Below, piece by piece: positions 45,894 to 55,463 of a DNA stretch of 64,000 nucleotides (its first letter is position 1; every line of letters begins with the position of its first letter). The stretch is from Caldicellulosiruptor danielii. GTDB taxonomy: Bacteria; Bacillota; Thermoanaerobacteria; Caldicellulosiruptorales; Caldicellulosiruptoraceae. Under the pieces are notes generated by a model. That model saw nothing but the letters and a program-made list of their open reading frames with translations, was not told the DNA's origin and did not search any database. The stretch spans positions 2,533,501 to 2,597,500 of the forward strand of contig NZ_CP139957.1 of assembly GCF_034343125.1 (NCBI RefSeq). The letters are read 5' to 3'. The position numbers were made by a program, and so were the translations under genes.

Positions 45894-48167
45894 ATGATTT
45901 CAGTTGTTGGTTTTCCAAGAATAGGACAGAACAGAGAGCTTAAAAGATGGGTAGAAAGCTATCTTGACAAAAAGCTTTCAAAAGAAGAGCTTATTCAAAA
46001 CTCAAAAAACTTGAAAAAAACTCACTGGCTAATTCAAAAAGAGTATGGTGTTGACTTCATACCATCAAATGATTTTTCGTTTTATGATACCTTTTTAGAC
46101 CATGCAATGCTTGTAGGATCTATACCCGAGGAATACAAAGCAGTCTTTTCAGACGATCTTGAACTCTACTTTGCACTTGCAAAGGGGTATCAAGGCCAAA
46201 ACGTCGACCTTAAAGCCTTGCCAATGAAAAAGTGGTTCTTTACAAACTACCATTATCTTGTGCCTGAAATCACTGAAAACACAAAATTTGAGCTTTCATC
46301 AACAAAACCTTTTGATGAGTTTGTTGAAGCACTTTCAGTTGGAATCAAGACAAAACCAGTAATAATTGGTGCTCTAACATTTTTAAAGCTTTCTAAAAAA
46401 ACAAATGTTGATATGTACAACAAATCTTTCTGGGAAAAGCTGGTTGATGTATACATTCAAATACTAAAAAGGTTTGAAGAGCTTGGTTGCGAGTTTGTTC
46501 AGATAGATGAGCCAATACTTGTCACAGACTTGAGTACAAAAGACATAGAGCTTTTTGAAAATTTCTACCGCAGCCTTCTTCTTCACAAAGGAGAGCTAAA
46601 GGTACTTCTTCAGACCTATTTTGGAGATGTCAGAGACTGCTTCGAAAAGATAATTTCCCTTGACTTTGACGCAATCGGACTTGACTTTGTTGATGGAAAG
46701 TTCAATTTAGAGGTCATTAAAAAATTTGGCTTCCCACGTGAAAAACTCCTTTTTGCTGGAGTTGTAAACGGTAGAAATGTCTTTAAAAATAACTACCAAA
46801 ACACTCTTGATCTCTTAAATATTCTCTCCTCTTTTGTTGATAAGAAAAACATTGTAATTTCAACATCATGTTCTTTGCTCTTTGTGCCATACTCTTTGAA
46901 GTTTGAAACACAGCTTGACAGTAATAAAAAGAAATTTTTAGCATTTGCTGAAGAGAAGCTAAAAGAGCTGTCCGAGCTAAAGTTCTTATTTTCTCAAGGA
47001 AACTTCACTACAAATAGCATCTATATTCAAAACATTCAGCTTTTCGAAGAGCTGAGTAAAAACAAACTATCAGATGTCAGCACAGCTGTAAATAATCTTG
47101 CAGACGATGATTTTGAAAGAAAACCGTGTTTTGAAGAGAGAATCAAGCTTCAAAAAGAGGTTTTGAATCTCCCTCAGCTTCCAACAACAACAATTGGGTC
47201 ATTCCCACAAACTCCAGATGTAAGGTCTGCTCGAAGTAGACTTAAAAAAGGTGAAATCACATTTGAAGAATATGATAGCTTTATAAAATCCAAAATTGAA
47301 AGGGTAATAAAGCTTCAGGAAGAAATTGGACTTGATGTGCTTGTCCATGGCGAATATGAGAGAAATGACATGGTGGAGTTTTTTGGTGAAAACTTAGAAG
47401 GGTTTTTACTCACTCAAAATGGCTGGGTTCAATCATACGGTACAAGATGTGTAAAACCACCAATTATATTCTCAGACATAAAGAGAAAAAAATCAATTAC
47501 AGTTGAATATATAAAATATGCTCAAAGTCTTACTACAAAGCCTGTAAAAGGAATTTTAACAGGGCCTGTTACAATTCTCAACTGGTCGTTTGTGCGCGAA
47601 GATATACCTTTGAAAAATGTAGCTTTTCAGCTTGCTCTTGCAATAAAAGATGAGGTTGTGGAACTTGAAAAAGAAGGCGTGAAGATTATTCAGATTGACG
47701 AGGCGGCTCTGATTGAAAAACTGCCGTTGCGGAAAGCTTATTATAAAGATTACTTAGACTGGGCAATAAAGGCATTTAAGCTCACATGTTCAAAGGTAAA
47801 ACCAGAAACTCAAATTCACACTCATATGTGTTATAGCAACTTTGATGAGCTTTTAGACGAAATTGCAAAGATGGATGTTGACGTTATCACATTTGAGGCT
47901 GCAAAATCTGATTTTACTTTGCTTGATAGTATAAACAAAAGTAATTTAAAGTCAGAGGTAGGACCAGGGGTGTTTGATGTCCACTCTCCAAGGATTGTAT
48001 CAAAGGAAGAGATGAAAAAGTTTATTTTAAAGATGATAGAAAAGGTTGGAAAAGACAGACTTTGGATAAATCCTGACTGTGGTCTTAAAACCAGAAAGGA
48101 AGAAGAAGTTTTGCCTACCTTGCAAAACATGGTTCTGGCAGTGTGGGAAGTCAGAAATAACTTGTAG
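45894..48167 (+). CDS. metE: Cobalamin-independent methionine synthase MetE
   Basis: About 757 residues with two barrel domains; transfers methyl from methyl-tetrahydropteroyl-triglutamate to homocysteine. Zinc ligands are visible as HTHMC (His644, Cys646) and NPDCG (Cys729). The N-terminal GFPRIGQNRELK is typical. I chose ATG at 45894 over an in-frame TTG seven codons upstream, because GGGAGG lies between them. Expression is set by the B12 riboswitch in its leader. Confidence 0.95.
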   Translation: MISVVGFPRIGQNRELKRWVESYLDKKLSKEELIQNSKNLKKTHWLIQKEYGVDFIPSNDFSFYDTFLDHAMLVGSIPEEYKAVFSDDLELYFALAKGYQGQNVDLKALPMKKWFFTNYHYLVPEITENTKFELSSTKPFDEFVEALSVGIKTKPVIIGALTFLKLSKKTNVDMYNKSFWEKLVDVYIQILKRFEELGCEFVQIDEPILVTDLSTKDIELFENFYRSLLLHKGELKVLLQTYFGDVRDCFEKIISLDFDAIGLDFVDGKFNLEVIKKFGFPREKLLFAGVVNGRNVFKNNYQNTLDLLNILSSFVDKKNIVISTSCSLLFVPYSLKFETQLDSNKKKFLAFAEEKLKELSELKFLFSQGNFTTNSIYIQNIQLFEELSKNKLSDVSTAVNNLADDDFERKPCFEERIKLQKEVLNLPQLPTTTIGSFPQTPDVRSARSRLKKGEITFEEYDSFIKSKIERVIKLQEEIGLDVLVHGEYERNDMVEFFGENLEGFLLTQNGWVQSYGTRCVKPPIIFSDIKRKKSITVEYIKYAQSLTTKPVKGILTGPVTILNWSFVREDIPLKNVAFQLALAIKDEVVELEKEGVKIIQIDEAALIEKLPLRKAYYKDYLDWAIKAFKLTCSKVKPETQIHTHMCYSNFDELLDEIAKMDVDVITFEAAKSDFTLLDSINKSNLKSEVGPGVFDVHSPRIVSKEEMKKFILKMIEKVGKDRLWINPDCGLKTRKEEEVLPTLQNMVLAVWEVRNNL

Positions 48168-48189
48168 TAAGTCTTCTTCCTCACATAAA

Positions 48190-48243
48190 AACAAAAGAAG
48201 GCCGGGGAAACGTTTTGCCGGAAAAGTCCCAGCCTTCTTTTTT
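48190..48243. terminator. Terminator between convergent metE and the response regulator gene
   Basis: AAGAAGGCCGGGGAAA and the imperfect complement ending CAGCCTTCTTTTTT form a long stem around GTTTTGCC, with T-rich sequence on both strands. Confidence 0.75.
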
Positions 48244-49753
48244 ACACTTTTCTGTATTTTTTTCTGAACTGGTTGGGTGTCATGTTGCAAATTTTTGTGA
48301 AGCACTGGATAAAATAGTCTGTGTCGTTGTACCCAACTGCCTGTGAGATTTCGTATATCTTCATGTTGGTAGACATTAAAAGCTTTTTTGCTTCTTCTAC
48401 GCGTACCTTTTGCAGATAAGTGTTGAAATACATACCATAATGTTTTTTGAAAAGTTGACCTAAGTACACAGGGTTCATATAAAACCTTTGTGCAACAGAT
48501 TTTAATGTCAGGTTCTTGTTATAATTTTCTTTTATGTACTTTTCAAGCTCACATATGATACCGTTAGATAGGCTTGTTCTCCATTGTCTGAACTTGTTTA
48601 GAATCCCTTCGCAAAACTTAAGCAAATTTTTTTGTATATCTTCTATATTTGAAAATTCAAGTCTCAAGCTTGAAAAGTATTCTATTTCATCTTCTAAATT
48701 TAGACCCATCCTGCTAAAATAAGAGCTTATAGATACCACTACAAAGCTTAAATACGTCATCAAAAATTCAAGCTGATATTTTCCTTTTCTAATGTCTTCC
48801 ATCATTTCTTCAACTATCTTTTGTATGTCTTGGCTATTTTCTTCGATAGCCAAAATGAGTCTTTTATCATATTCTTTTGAGTATAAAAGCTCTTTCGAAT
48901 TTGGTAGGCTGCTACTATAAAATGTAATTCCCATTTGATTGTAAAAAAGCGCAAAGTTCAAAGAGTATGCCGCTTCGTAAATCGCATCAAAAAATTGAGC
49001 CCATTTTGTAATCTCTCTTGAAAAAGCAAACACAATCTCTGTTGCAAAATCAATCATCTTTTTTAGTTTTTGGTATGCTTCTTGTATGTTCTCTTCAGAT
49101 GCTGCAACCACATAGTACTTGTCTCCAATCTCCGAAAACTCGTACATAAGTCCTTCTTTTTTAAGCTGTTCAAAGCCCCCCTTTATCGTTAACAACATAT
49201 TTTCTATTCTCTCGTCAAGATAGAAATTCAGCCAGTTCGACATTTCTTTAAAGTAGACTATTCCAACAAAAATCCCATTTTCTATTTTGATATTGCTATT
49301 TTCTATACTTTCTTTAAAACTTCTCTCAAGCGCAAGCAGATTCTCGCCTTCTTTTATTAGCTCCCTCTTCTTAAGTTTTGACTTTACTTTAAGGAGCGTG
49401 TCAACAAGCTCTTCTTCTTCAATGGGCTTTAATATGTAATTTACAACACCATGCTGGATAGCTTTTTTTGCATACTCAAAATCTGCATACCCGCTGATGA
49501 TTATTACCTCAGGCGGGTTTTTAATCTCCTTTTTAACTCTTTCAATAAGATCAAGCCCACTTAAAAGCGGAATCTTGATGTCGCTGATGAGCACGTCCAC
49601 CTGCATCTTTTTCATAAATTCAAATGCCGAAATTCCATCTTCTGCCTCGCCAACTATTTCAAACCCAAGTTCTTTCCAGTCAATCAAGTTTTTTAGCCCT
49701 TCTCTCATAAATACCTCATCTTCAACTATCAACACTTTGTACAGCATCTTCAA
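48242..49753 (-). CDS. Response regulator with AraC-type DNA-binding domain (YesN-like)
   Basis: 503 residues: an N-terminal receiver with phospho-acceptor Asp58 (ISDIKIP), a middle linker domain of about 250 residues and a C-terminal double helix-turn-helix of AraC type ending NQFRKKYRKV. It overlaps the kinase gene by about 30 bp, and both follow a sugar ABC importer. By family precedent it would activate that importer on sensing an external oligosaccharide. Confidence 0.9.
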   Translation of the reverse strand: MKMLYKVLIVEDEVFMREGLKNLIDWKELGFEIVGEAEDGISAFEFMKKMQVDVLISDIKIPLLSGLDLIERVKKEIKNPPEVIIISGYADFEYAKKAIQHGVVNYILKPIEEEELVDTLLKVKSKLKKRELIKEGENLLALERSFKESIENSNIKIENGIFVGIVYFKEMSNWLNFYLDERIENMLLTIKGGFEQLKKEGLMYEFSEIGDKYYVVAASEENIQEAYQKLKKMIDFATEIVFAFSREITKWAQFFDAIYEAAYSLNFALFYNQMGITFYSSSLPNSKELLYSKEYDKRLILAIEENSQDIQKIVEEMMEDIRKGKYQLEFLMTYLSFVVVSISSYFSRMGLNLEDEIEYFSSLRLEFSNIEDIQKNLLKFCEGILNKFRQWRTSLSNGIICELEKYIKENYNKNLTLKSVAQRFYMNPVYLGQLFKKHYGMYFNTYLQKVRVEEAKKLLMSTNMKIYEISQAVGYNDTDYFIQCFTKICNMTPNQFRKKYRKV

Positions 49754-51512
49754 AGTCCCTCTTGTTAGGAATTTTTATCACAACTTTTAATCCCCCAAGC
49801 TGGCCTCTTAATATGTCAAAGCTAAAATTTTTGCCATAAAACAGCTCAAGTCTTCTAAAAACATTTTTAAGTCCCACACTGCTTTTCTTGTCAGATGAAA
49901 GTCCTTTTATAGAACGCAGCAGTTCTGTTATTCTATCATCTTCTAAGCCTTTGCCATTGTCCTCAATGGTTATTGCTATCATATCACCTTCTTTGAAAAC
50001 CTTGACTACAACCATTCCTTCACCCTTGCTATTTTCTATCCCATGAACACATGCGTTCTCAACAAGAGGTTGTATTGTCATCTTCGGTATCTTTGTTGAC
50101 TTTATACCTTCTTCTACCTCAATCTCAAATTTTAGCTTTTCCCCAAACCTGTACTTTTGTATCTCAAGGTAATCATAAATAGACGAAATTTCTTCTTCAA
50201 TTGTTATGAGGTCATTTTCCCACCTTATGCTTCGCTTTAAAAGCTTTGCAAGAAGTTTTATGGCATTTGCTGTCTCAAACTCTTTTTTGAGCATGCTTCT
50301 CATACGAATTGTCTCTAAGGTGTTAAAAAGAAAATGAGGATTTATCTGGCTTTGAAGCGCATTTATCTCTGCCTGTTTCTTCTCCAGCGCCAATTCTTTT
50401 TGTCTCAGCTCGTATTTTATTTCCTTCTCAAGAAGCTCTTTTATCTTTTGTGCCATGATATTGAACTCTTCAATAACCTGGCCTATTTCATCTTTGCCTG
50501 CTTCAATATTGATACTTTCAAATTGTTGCTTTCGTGCCTTTTTTATGTGCCTTGCTAAAAGAGAGAGCCTACTTACCACCGAATTTACAATTAAAAAAAG
50601 TGCAAAAAACGCAAGTACAAAACATAAAACCACAATTGCAAGGTAATTTCTCTGATGCTCAAGCAGCCTTTTTGATATCCCGCTATTGTTGGTTGTCACA
50701 ATGTATCTCCAGTTTTCAAAGTAAGGAAGCTCTGTTGACAGCAACTTTTCAATTACAATTGTTTGATTTTTCTCTTCTTTCAAAAGGTCATCAAGTTTTC
50801 CAACTTGATTGTAATACAGAAGGTCACTGAAATATACTGTGTTTTCTTCATCAGCTATAAATATATGTCCTTCTTTAAAAGTGCTCAAAATACTGTTAAG
50901 ATACACTCTGTTCAAGTCAATTCTCAAAAATTTTTTAATTGTGCTATGCTGATATTTTGGAACATACTGTTCATAAAAGTTGAGATTTAGCACAATTGAA
51001 ACATATGGTCTTTCATTCTCAAGACCACTTAGCACATAGAGATTATTGTCCTTTTTTTCTCTTTTTTGAAAAAACTTCTTGTATTCATCTGTCAAAAATG
51101 CAAGTCCATCGGCATTAAGTAGGGTAGGATTATCACTGTATATTGTTATTTGCGAAATCTGAGGATACAGTATTCTTGCGTTTTGAAGTATGGGTTTTAT
51201 GTTTTTCTCATATGCATCATAAAACTCCTCAACTGACAAATACCGGGTATTTACAGTCTCAATTACTCTCGGGTCTGAATATATGGTATATGCAAGATTA
51301 ATTGCAAGCTCAATGGCCTTTTTAAAATTTGAAATTGTCATATTTGACGCATTTTCAAGCTGACTGTGGAGTTTATCGTTTATATAAAAATCAATTTGTG
51401 AAATAAACTGACTGCTTAAAATTAAAAGTGGAATAAATACAAATATAAAAAATATGGAAAATATCTTCTTAAACAGCGGAATATTGTTCAAAATTTTAAC
51501 AATTTTGCGCAT
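49722..51512 (-). CDS. Sensor histidine kinase (YesM-like)
   Basis: 596 residues: a membrane helix (about 12-34), an extracellular sensor domain, a second helix near 290-312, HAMP, then a His-kinase domain with phospho-acceptor histidine near residue 393 in INPHFLFNTLE and an ATPase domain (N box VENACVHG, G box IEDNGKG). It pairs with the adjacent AraC-type regulator. The ligand is probably a sugar handled by the neighbouring importer. Confidence 0.9.
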   Translation of the reverse strand: MRKIVKILNNIPLFKKIFSIFFIFVFIPLLILSSQFISQIDFYINDKLHSQLENASNMTISNFKKAIELAINLAYTIYSDPRVIETVNTRYLSVEEFYDAYEKNIKPILQNARILYPQISQITIYSDNPTLLNADGLAFLTDEYKKFFQKREKKDNNLYVLSGLENERPYVSIVLNLNFYEQYVPKYQHSTIKKFLRIDLNRVYLNSILSTFKEGHIFIADEENTVYFSDLLYYNQVGKLDDLLKEEKNQTIVIEKLLSTELPYFENWRYIVTTNNSGISKRLLEHQRNYLAIVVLCFVLAFFALFLIVNSVVSRLSLLARHIKKARKQQFESINIEAGKDEIGQVIEEFNIMAQKIKELLEKEIKYELRQKELALEKKQAEINALQSQINPHFLFNTLETIRMRSMLKKEFETANAIKLLAKLLKRSIRWENDLITIEEEISSIYDYLEIQKYRFGEKLKFEIEVEEGIKSTKIPKMTIQPLVENACVHGIENSKGEGMVVVKVFKEGDMIAITIEDNGKGLEDDRITELLRSIKGLSSDKKSSVGLKNVFRRLELFYGKNFSFDILRGQLGGLKVVIKIPNKRDFEDAVQSVDS

Positions 51513-51571
51513 GAGTCTTCCCAGTTTCTTTCAGGCATGTGGATATTGGTTTAATTATACCATACTTCTTG

Positions 51572-52474
51572 TTACTCTTTTATACTACCAATTGTAAGAC
51601 CATGAATAAAATATCTTTGCAGGAATGGATATGCAAAAAGTATGGGTAGTGTTGCAACGATTGTCATGGTTGCACGGATAGCAGTTGGAGTAACAGTTCT
51701 GCCAGAAGATGTAAGTGATGCTGAAAAGTCAGGGTTTGTTGATGCTGATTGTACAGATTGCAAAATTTTCTGAAGCTCAAACTGCAAGGTTGAAAGTTCT
51801 GGCTTGCCAGAATTATAGAGGAATGTGTCAAACCATGCGTTCCACTGACCAACTGCAACCCAAAGTGTCACAGTTGCCAAAACCGGAAGGCAAAGCGGCA
51901 TTATTATCTGGAACAGTATCCTGTACTCACTTGCTCCATCTATCTTTGCTGATTCAATCAAGCTCTGTGGAAGCCCATCAATGTAACTTCTTATGACGAT
52001 AATATTAAATGCACTGACCATCCCCGGCAAAATGTACACCCAGAATGTACCAACAAGATGTAGATTTTTCATCAGTAAATAGGTCGGAATAAGTCCCCCG
52101 CTAAAGTACATTGTAAATACAATCACTCTTGAAATAAATCTTCTGTATATATAATCCTTTCTGCTAATTCCATATGCCACCATAAGACATGACAAAACAT
52201 TTGTAAAGCTTCCTATTACTGCTCTTAAGACCGAAATCAGTGTTGCTTGGTAAATGTTTGGATTGCTTAGAATAGTTTTGTAGTTATTCAATGTAAACTT
52301 CCTGGGCCATAGATATATCCCACCTCTTATAGAGTCCAATGCATCATTCAATGAAATAGCAAGGATATTTAAAAAAGGATACAGTGTGGTAATCATCACA
52401 ATTACCATAACTGTATAAACTATTATATCAATTACGATATCCTCGGTTGTCCTATACTTTGCTGCCTTTCCCAC
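51572..52474 (-). CDS. Carbohydrate ABC transporter permease (LplC/YtcP-like)
   Basis: A 300-residue membrane protein with six helices and the permease loop ESAKIDGASEYRILFQIIMP (EAA motif). It is the second permease of a sugar importer with the next upstream gene and the solute-binding protein. No ATPase subunit is encoded here; such systems often share an MsmX-type ATPase. The start is GTG at 52474 after AGAGGTG. Confidence 0.9.
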   Translation of the reverse strand: MGKAAKYRTTEDIVIDIIVYTVMVIVMITTLYPFLNILAISLNDALDSIRGGIYLWPRKFTLNNYKTILSNPNIYQATLISVLRAVIGSFTNVLSCLMVAYGISRKDYIYRRFISRVIVFTMYFSGGLIPTYLLMKNLHLVGTFWVYILPGMVSAFNIIVIRSYIDGLPQSLIESAKIDGASEYRILFQIIMPLCLPVLATVTLWVAVGQWNAWFDTFLYNSGKPELSTLQFELQKILQSVQSASTNPDFSASLTSSGRTVTPTAIRATMTIVATLPILFAYPFLQRYFIHGLTIGSIKE

Positions 52475-52500
52475 TTCAAAAACACCTCTTTTTAAAGATT

Positions 52501-53439
52501 TTAAAATACTCTTTCACCTTCACCAATCTTAGATGCTATTTTGTTTGCTGTTGTGACAAGAATTAAACTCACAACCGAATTGAAAATACCAGCTGCTGTT
52601 GCATACGACCATCTTCCACTGCCAATACCATACCTCAATATGTATGTCTCCAAGATATCAGAGTAATCTAATGTTGATGGTCTTTGCAAAAGGTACATCT
52701 GTTCAAATCCAGCATTCAAAATCCAACCAACATTCATTATCAACAGAATCTTCACAGTTGGTAAAATGCCCGGCAATGTTATATGCCAAATTTGTTTAAG
52801 CCTTCCCGCACCATCTATACTTGCTGCTTCATAAAGCTGAGGGTCAATGTTTGTCATTGCAGCCAAGTATATGATTGCATTCCAGCCCATTTCTTTCCAG
52901 ACCTCTGTTGCAGGTGCTATGAACCAGAAATATTGTGGTTCACCAAGAAAGTTTATAGGTTCTTTTATAATGTGGAATTTCACAAGAAGGTCATTTATAA
53001 TTCCATAATCAGGCGATAAAACTGTGTAAATAATGTTTGCAGCAACAACCCATGAGACAAAGTGTGGCAGGTACGATATAGTTTGCACTGTTCTTTTAAA
53101 GAGCATATTTTTCACTTCGTTTAGAAGTATCGCAAATGTGATTGAAGATAAAAAGTTAAAAATGAGCTTTAATGAACTAATTACAAGTGTATTTCTTAAA
53201 GCTTGGAAGAAATATACATCAGAAAACAAGTCGGCAAAATTTTTGAACCCTACCCATTCTGAGTTCTGAAAGCCTAAATAAGGTTTGTAGTCTTTGAATG
53301 CTAATACCCAGCCCCATAGAGGAAAATAATTAAAAATTAATACCATAATCAGAAAAGGAAAAGTCAAAACAATTAATTGTCGCTGGTTATAAATTGTTGT
53401 CCATATGCTCTTTTTAGATGCTGTAGAGTTATTTTGCAT
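52501..53439 (-). CDS. Carbohydrate ABC transporter permease (LplB/YteP-like)
   Basis: A 312-residue membrane protein with six helices and the EAA loop YEAASIDGAGRLKQIWHITLP. It is the first permease of the importer. ATG at 53439 follows GTAGGAGG. A stable hairpin separates it from the binding-protein gene. Confidence 0.9.
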   Translation of the reverse strand: MQNNSTASKKSIWTTIYNQRQLIVLTFPFLIMVLIFNYFPLWGWVLAFKDYKPYLGFQNSEWVGFKNFADLFSDVYFFQALRNTLVISSLKLIFNFLSSITFAILLNEVKNMLFKRTVQTISYLPHFVSWVVAANIIYTVLSPDYGIINDLLVKFHIIKEPINFLGEPQYFWFIAPATEVWKEMGWNAIIYLAAMTNIDPQLYEAASIDGAGRLKQIWHITLPGILPTVKILLIMNVGWILNAGFEQMYLLQRPSTLDYSDILETYILRYGIGSGRWSYATAAGIFNSVVSLILVTTANKIASKIGEGERVF

Positions 53440-53500
53440 AGTATTTTGCCTCCTACTATAAATTGATAGTAAATTTTTCTACTGTCTTTTAAATTAAATA

Positions 53501-53537
53501 CTCACGGAACACTCCATTGAAAAGAGCATTCCGTGAG
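53501..53537 (-). other. Intercistronic hairpin between binding-protein and permease genes
   Basis: CTCACGGAA with TTCCGTGAG, extended across small internal mismatches to CTC/GAG, forms a strong stem. No good T-tract follows on the minus strand. It probably protects the binding-protein mRNA or reduces read-through, giving more binding protein than permease. Confidence 0.65.
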
Positions 53538-53569
53538 CATTTGGTTCTATTGCACGCATTCTATAACCA

Positions 53570-55216
53570 TTAGTTCCATTCTTTTAATCTTCTCTGAATC
53601 TCCTTTTGTCTAAAGTCAATTACTTTCTTGATAGGAATCTTCTTCATCTTGCTGAGGTATTCATTCCAAATCTTATCGTACTCACTCGGTTTTGCCATTA
53701 TAGCTTTTGTGATGTATCTTCTTTGCAAGTCATCAGCCTGGTTCTGGATTGCTTGCAAGTCCTCTGGTAGCTTGATATCCCAACCATAGCCATATGGTGA
53801 ATTCCATGTTGGTGAGAATAAATCTTTGAATGACTTAATCTTATATGCTTTTAAAACCTCTTTCTCATATGGTTTATATCTTGCTTCTAAAGCTTGGTCA
53901 GAATAGTCCCAAGAAATCTTTCCACTCTTGTCTGGATACTCTCTGTCAAACGGTGGTCTTGGGAATGCAAACCAGATATTTCCGCCAATTCCCTGTTTCT
54001 TTCTATAATCCGGGTTCATGTAGTTTTGAATCTGCTGCGCAGTCTTGTACATCTTGCCATTCTTTACATAGTAGTCCTGCCCTTGGATACCCCAGTTAAT
54101 AAGTTTCAAGATGTCTTCCTGTGCCATTCTGTCCAAGAACTTGAACGCTGCAACTGGGTCTTTGCACTTCTTTGTAATTGAAATGCCAGCACCTGTTCCC
54201 ATTGTGACAACGTTGTATCTATCCCTCTTCACACCTTTTTTCAAAACTGGCATTGCAATTGGAATTCTGTCATAGAGTTTTTGTTTCTCAAGTGAATCAA
54301 TAGCTGATTGAATCTGCCATCTTTCATCATAAAAACCAACAACCCTACCTGACGAAATCTTTGCTAAGTACTGGTCATAGTTTTGTGAGAACATCTCTTT
54401 GTCAAGAAGCCCTTCGTTCCACATCTGGTTGAGTATCTTATAATATGTCTTTGCATATGGCATTGTATAGCTGTCTTTGACAACTCCAGTCTTTTCGTCA
54501 ATCAGCCAGCCACCATCGTTTGGATACCCTTCAAGCCTGAGTGGCTGTTGCATCAATACATAGATTCTCCAGCTGTCTGTTAAAGCTGTGAAGCCTATTG
54601 TTGGTTTCCCGTTGTACGTCGGGTGTTTTTTAACAGTATCTTTTACAATCTTAAAATATGTGTCAATATCTCTTACAACTGGCCATTTGTTCTCTTTGAG
54701 AACGTATATCGGTAGCCAGAAGCCAGCAAACGAATACAGCGGGTCAGATTCTTCTCTGAAAGGTGTGAGATAGTAAATGTGCCCATCTTTTGGATATTTG
54801 AGTTTTTTGAGAGCTTTTGAATCGTACCACTTTTTGATGTTCTTGCCGTACTTAGCAATGTAATTATCCAGCGGAACTAAAGCTCCTGCTTCAATAAACT
54901 TGTTTACAACATTGTGTGCATTAATTAAATCTGGCAAGTCGCCACTTGCAAGCATGATACCTGCCTTTGTTTCCTCGTCACTGCCAACAATAAATTCAAA
55001 TTGAAGCCTTACACCTGTGATTTGTTCAACCTTTTTACCAATCGGTGTCTTCCACACATCAACCGGCTCTGCGTTAGAATCACCCCAGTAAATCTTAAAA
55101 ACTATTGGATTTTTGGATGCTGCTATTGCCTTTGTTGGAGCACTTAAAAACCCTGGAACAATGATGCTCATTAAAAAGGCAATAGCAATCAATAAAGCAA
55201 CTCTTCTTTTAAACAT
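53570..55216 (-). CDS. Extracellular sugar-binding protein of ABC importer (LplA/YtcQ-like)
   Basis: About 548 residues. The N-terminus has a basic start, a hydrophobic core (VALLIAIAFLMSIIVPGF) and a likely cleavage after AIAA, followed by a large solute-binding fold. There is no cysteine near the cleavage site, so the usual lipoprotein anchor appears to be missing. ATG at 55216 lies 7 nt after AGGAGG; a TTG two codons upstream is too close. Likely ligand: an oligosaccharide such as mannooligosaccharide, by context only. Confidence 0.88.
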   Translation of the reverse strand: MFKRRVALLIAIAFLMSIIVPGFLSAPTKAIAASKNPIVFKIYWGDSNAEPVDVWKTPIGKKVEQITGVRLQFEFIVGSDEETKAGIMLASGDLPDLINAHNVVNKFIEAGALVPLDNYIAKYGKNIKKWYDSKALKKLKYPKDGHIYYLTPFREESDPLYSFAGFWLPIYVLKENKWPVVRDIDTYFKIVKDTVKKHPTYNGKPTIGFTALTDSWRIYVLMQQPLRLEGYPNDGGWLIDEKTGVVKDSYTMPYAKTYYKILNQMWNEGLLDKEMFSQNYDQYLAKISSGRVVGFYDERWQIQSAIDSLEKQKLYDRIPIAMPVLKKGVKRDRYNVVTMGTGAGISITKKCKDPVAAFKFLDRMAQEDILKLINWGIQGQDYYVKNGKMYKTAQQIQNYMNPDYRKKQGIGGNIWFAFPRPPFDREYPDKSGKISWDYSDQALEARYKPYEKEVLKAYKIKSFKDLFSPTWNSPYGYGWDIKLPEDLQAIQNQADDLQRRYITKAIMAKPSEYDKIWNEYLSKMKKIPIKKVIDFRQKEIQRRLKEWN

Positions 55217-55279
55217 ACTCAATCCTCCTTTTTAGAATGTAATTTTTGTATAGAAAAACTGCAAAACAACTACAAGTTT

Positions 55280-55309
55280 ATTATAAGATTTGTGGTGCAT
55301 ATTTAACAA
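55280..55309 (-). promoter_or_regulatory. Promoter of the sugar importer operon
   Basis: TTGTTA (55309-55304) and TATAAT (55285-55280) on the minus strand with an 18-bp spacer, leaving a leader of about 60 nt. Confidence 0.55.
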
Positions 55310-55392
55310 CCCGAGAGATTTAATATTTTATACTGCAGATTTTAGAATTTACTTTACCAGTAAATTAACCAATTTTAATTAGGAAACATCAC

Positions 55393-55437
55393 AAAATTAA
55401 AAAGGCCAGCAGTTTTGTTCTACTGCCAGCCTTTTTT
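55393..55437 (-). terminator. Terminator after the GH130 gene
   Basis: On the minus strand GGCTGGCAGT pairs with ACTGCTGGCC (two G-U wobbles) around AGAACAAA, followed by TTTTTAATTTTG. Confidence 0.82.
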
Positions 55438-55463
55438 GTATGTTTTTATCCTTCATATTTTTA

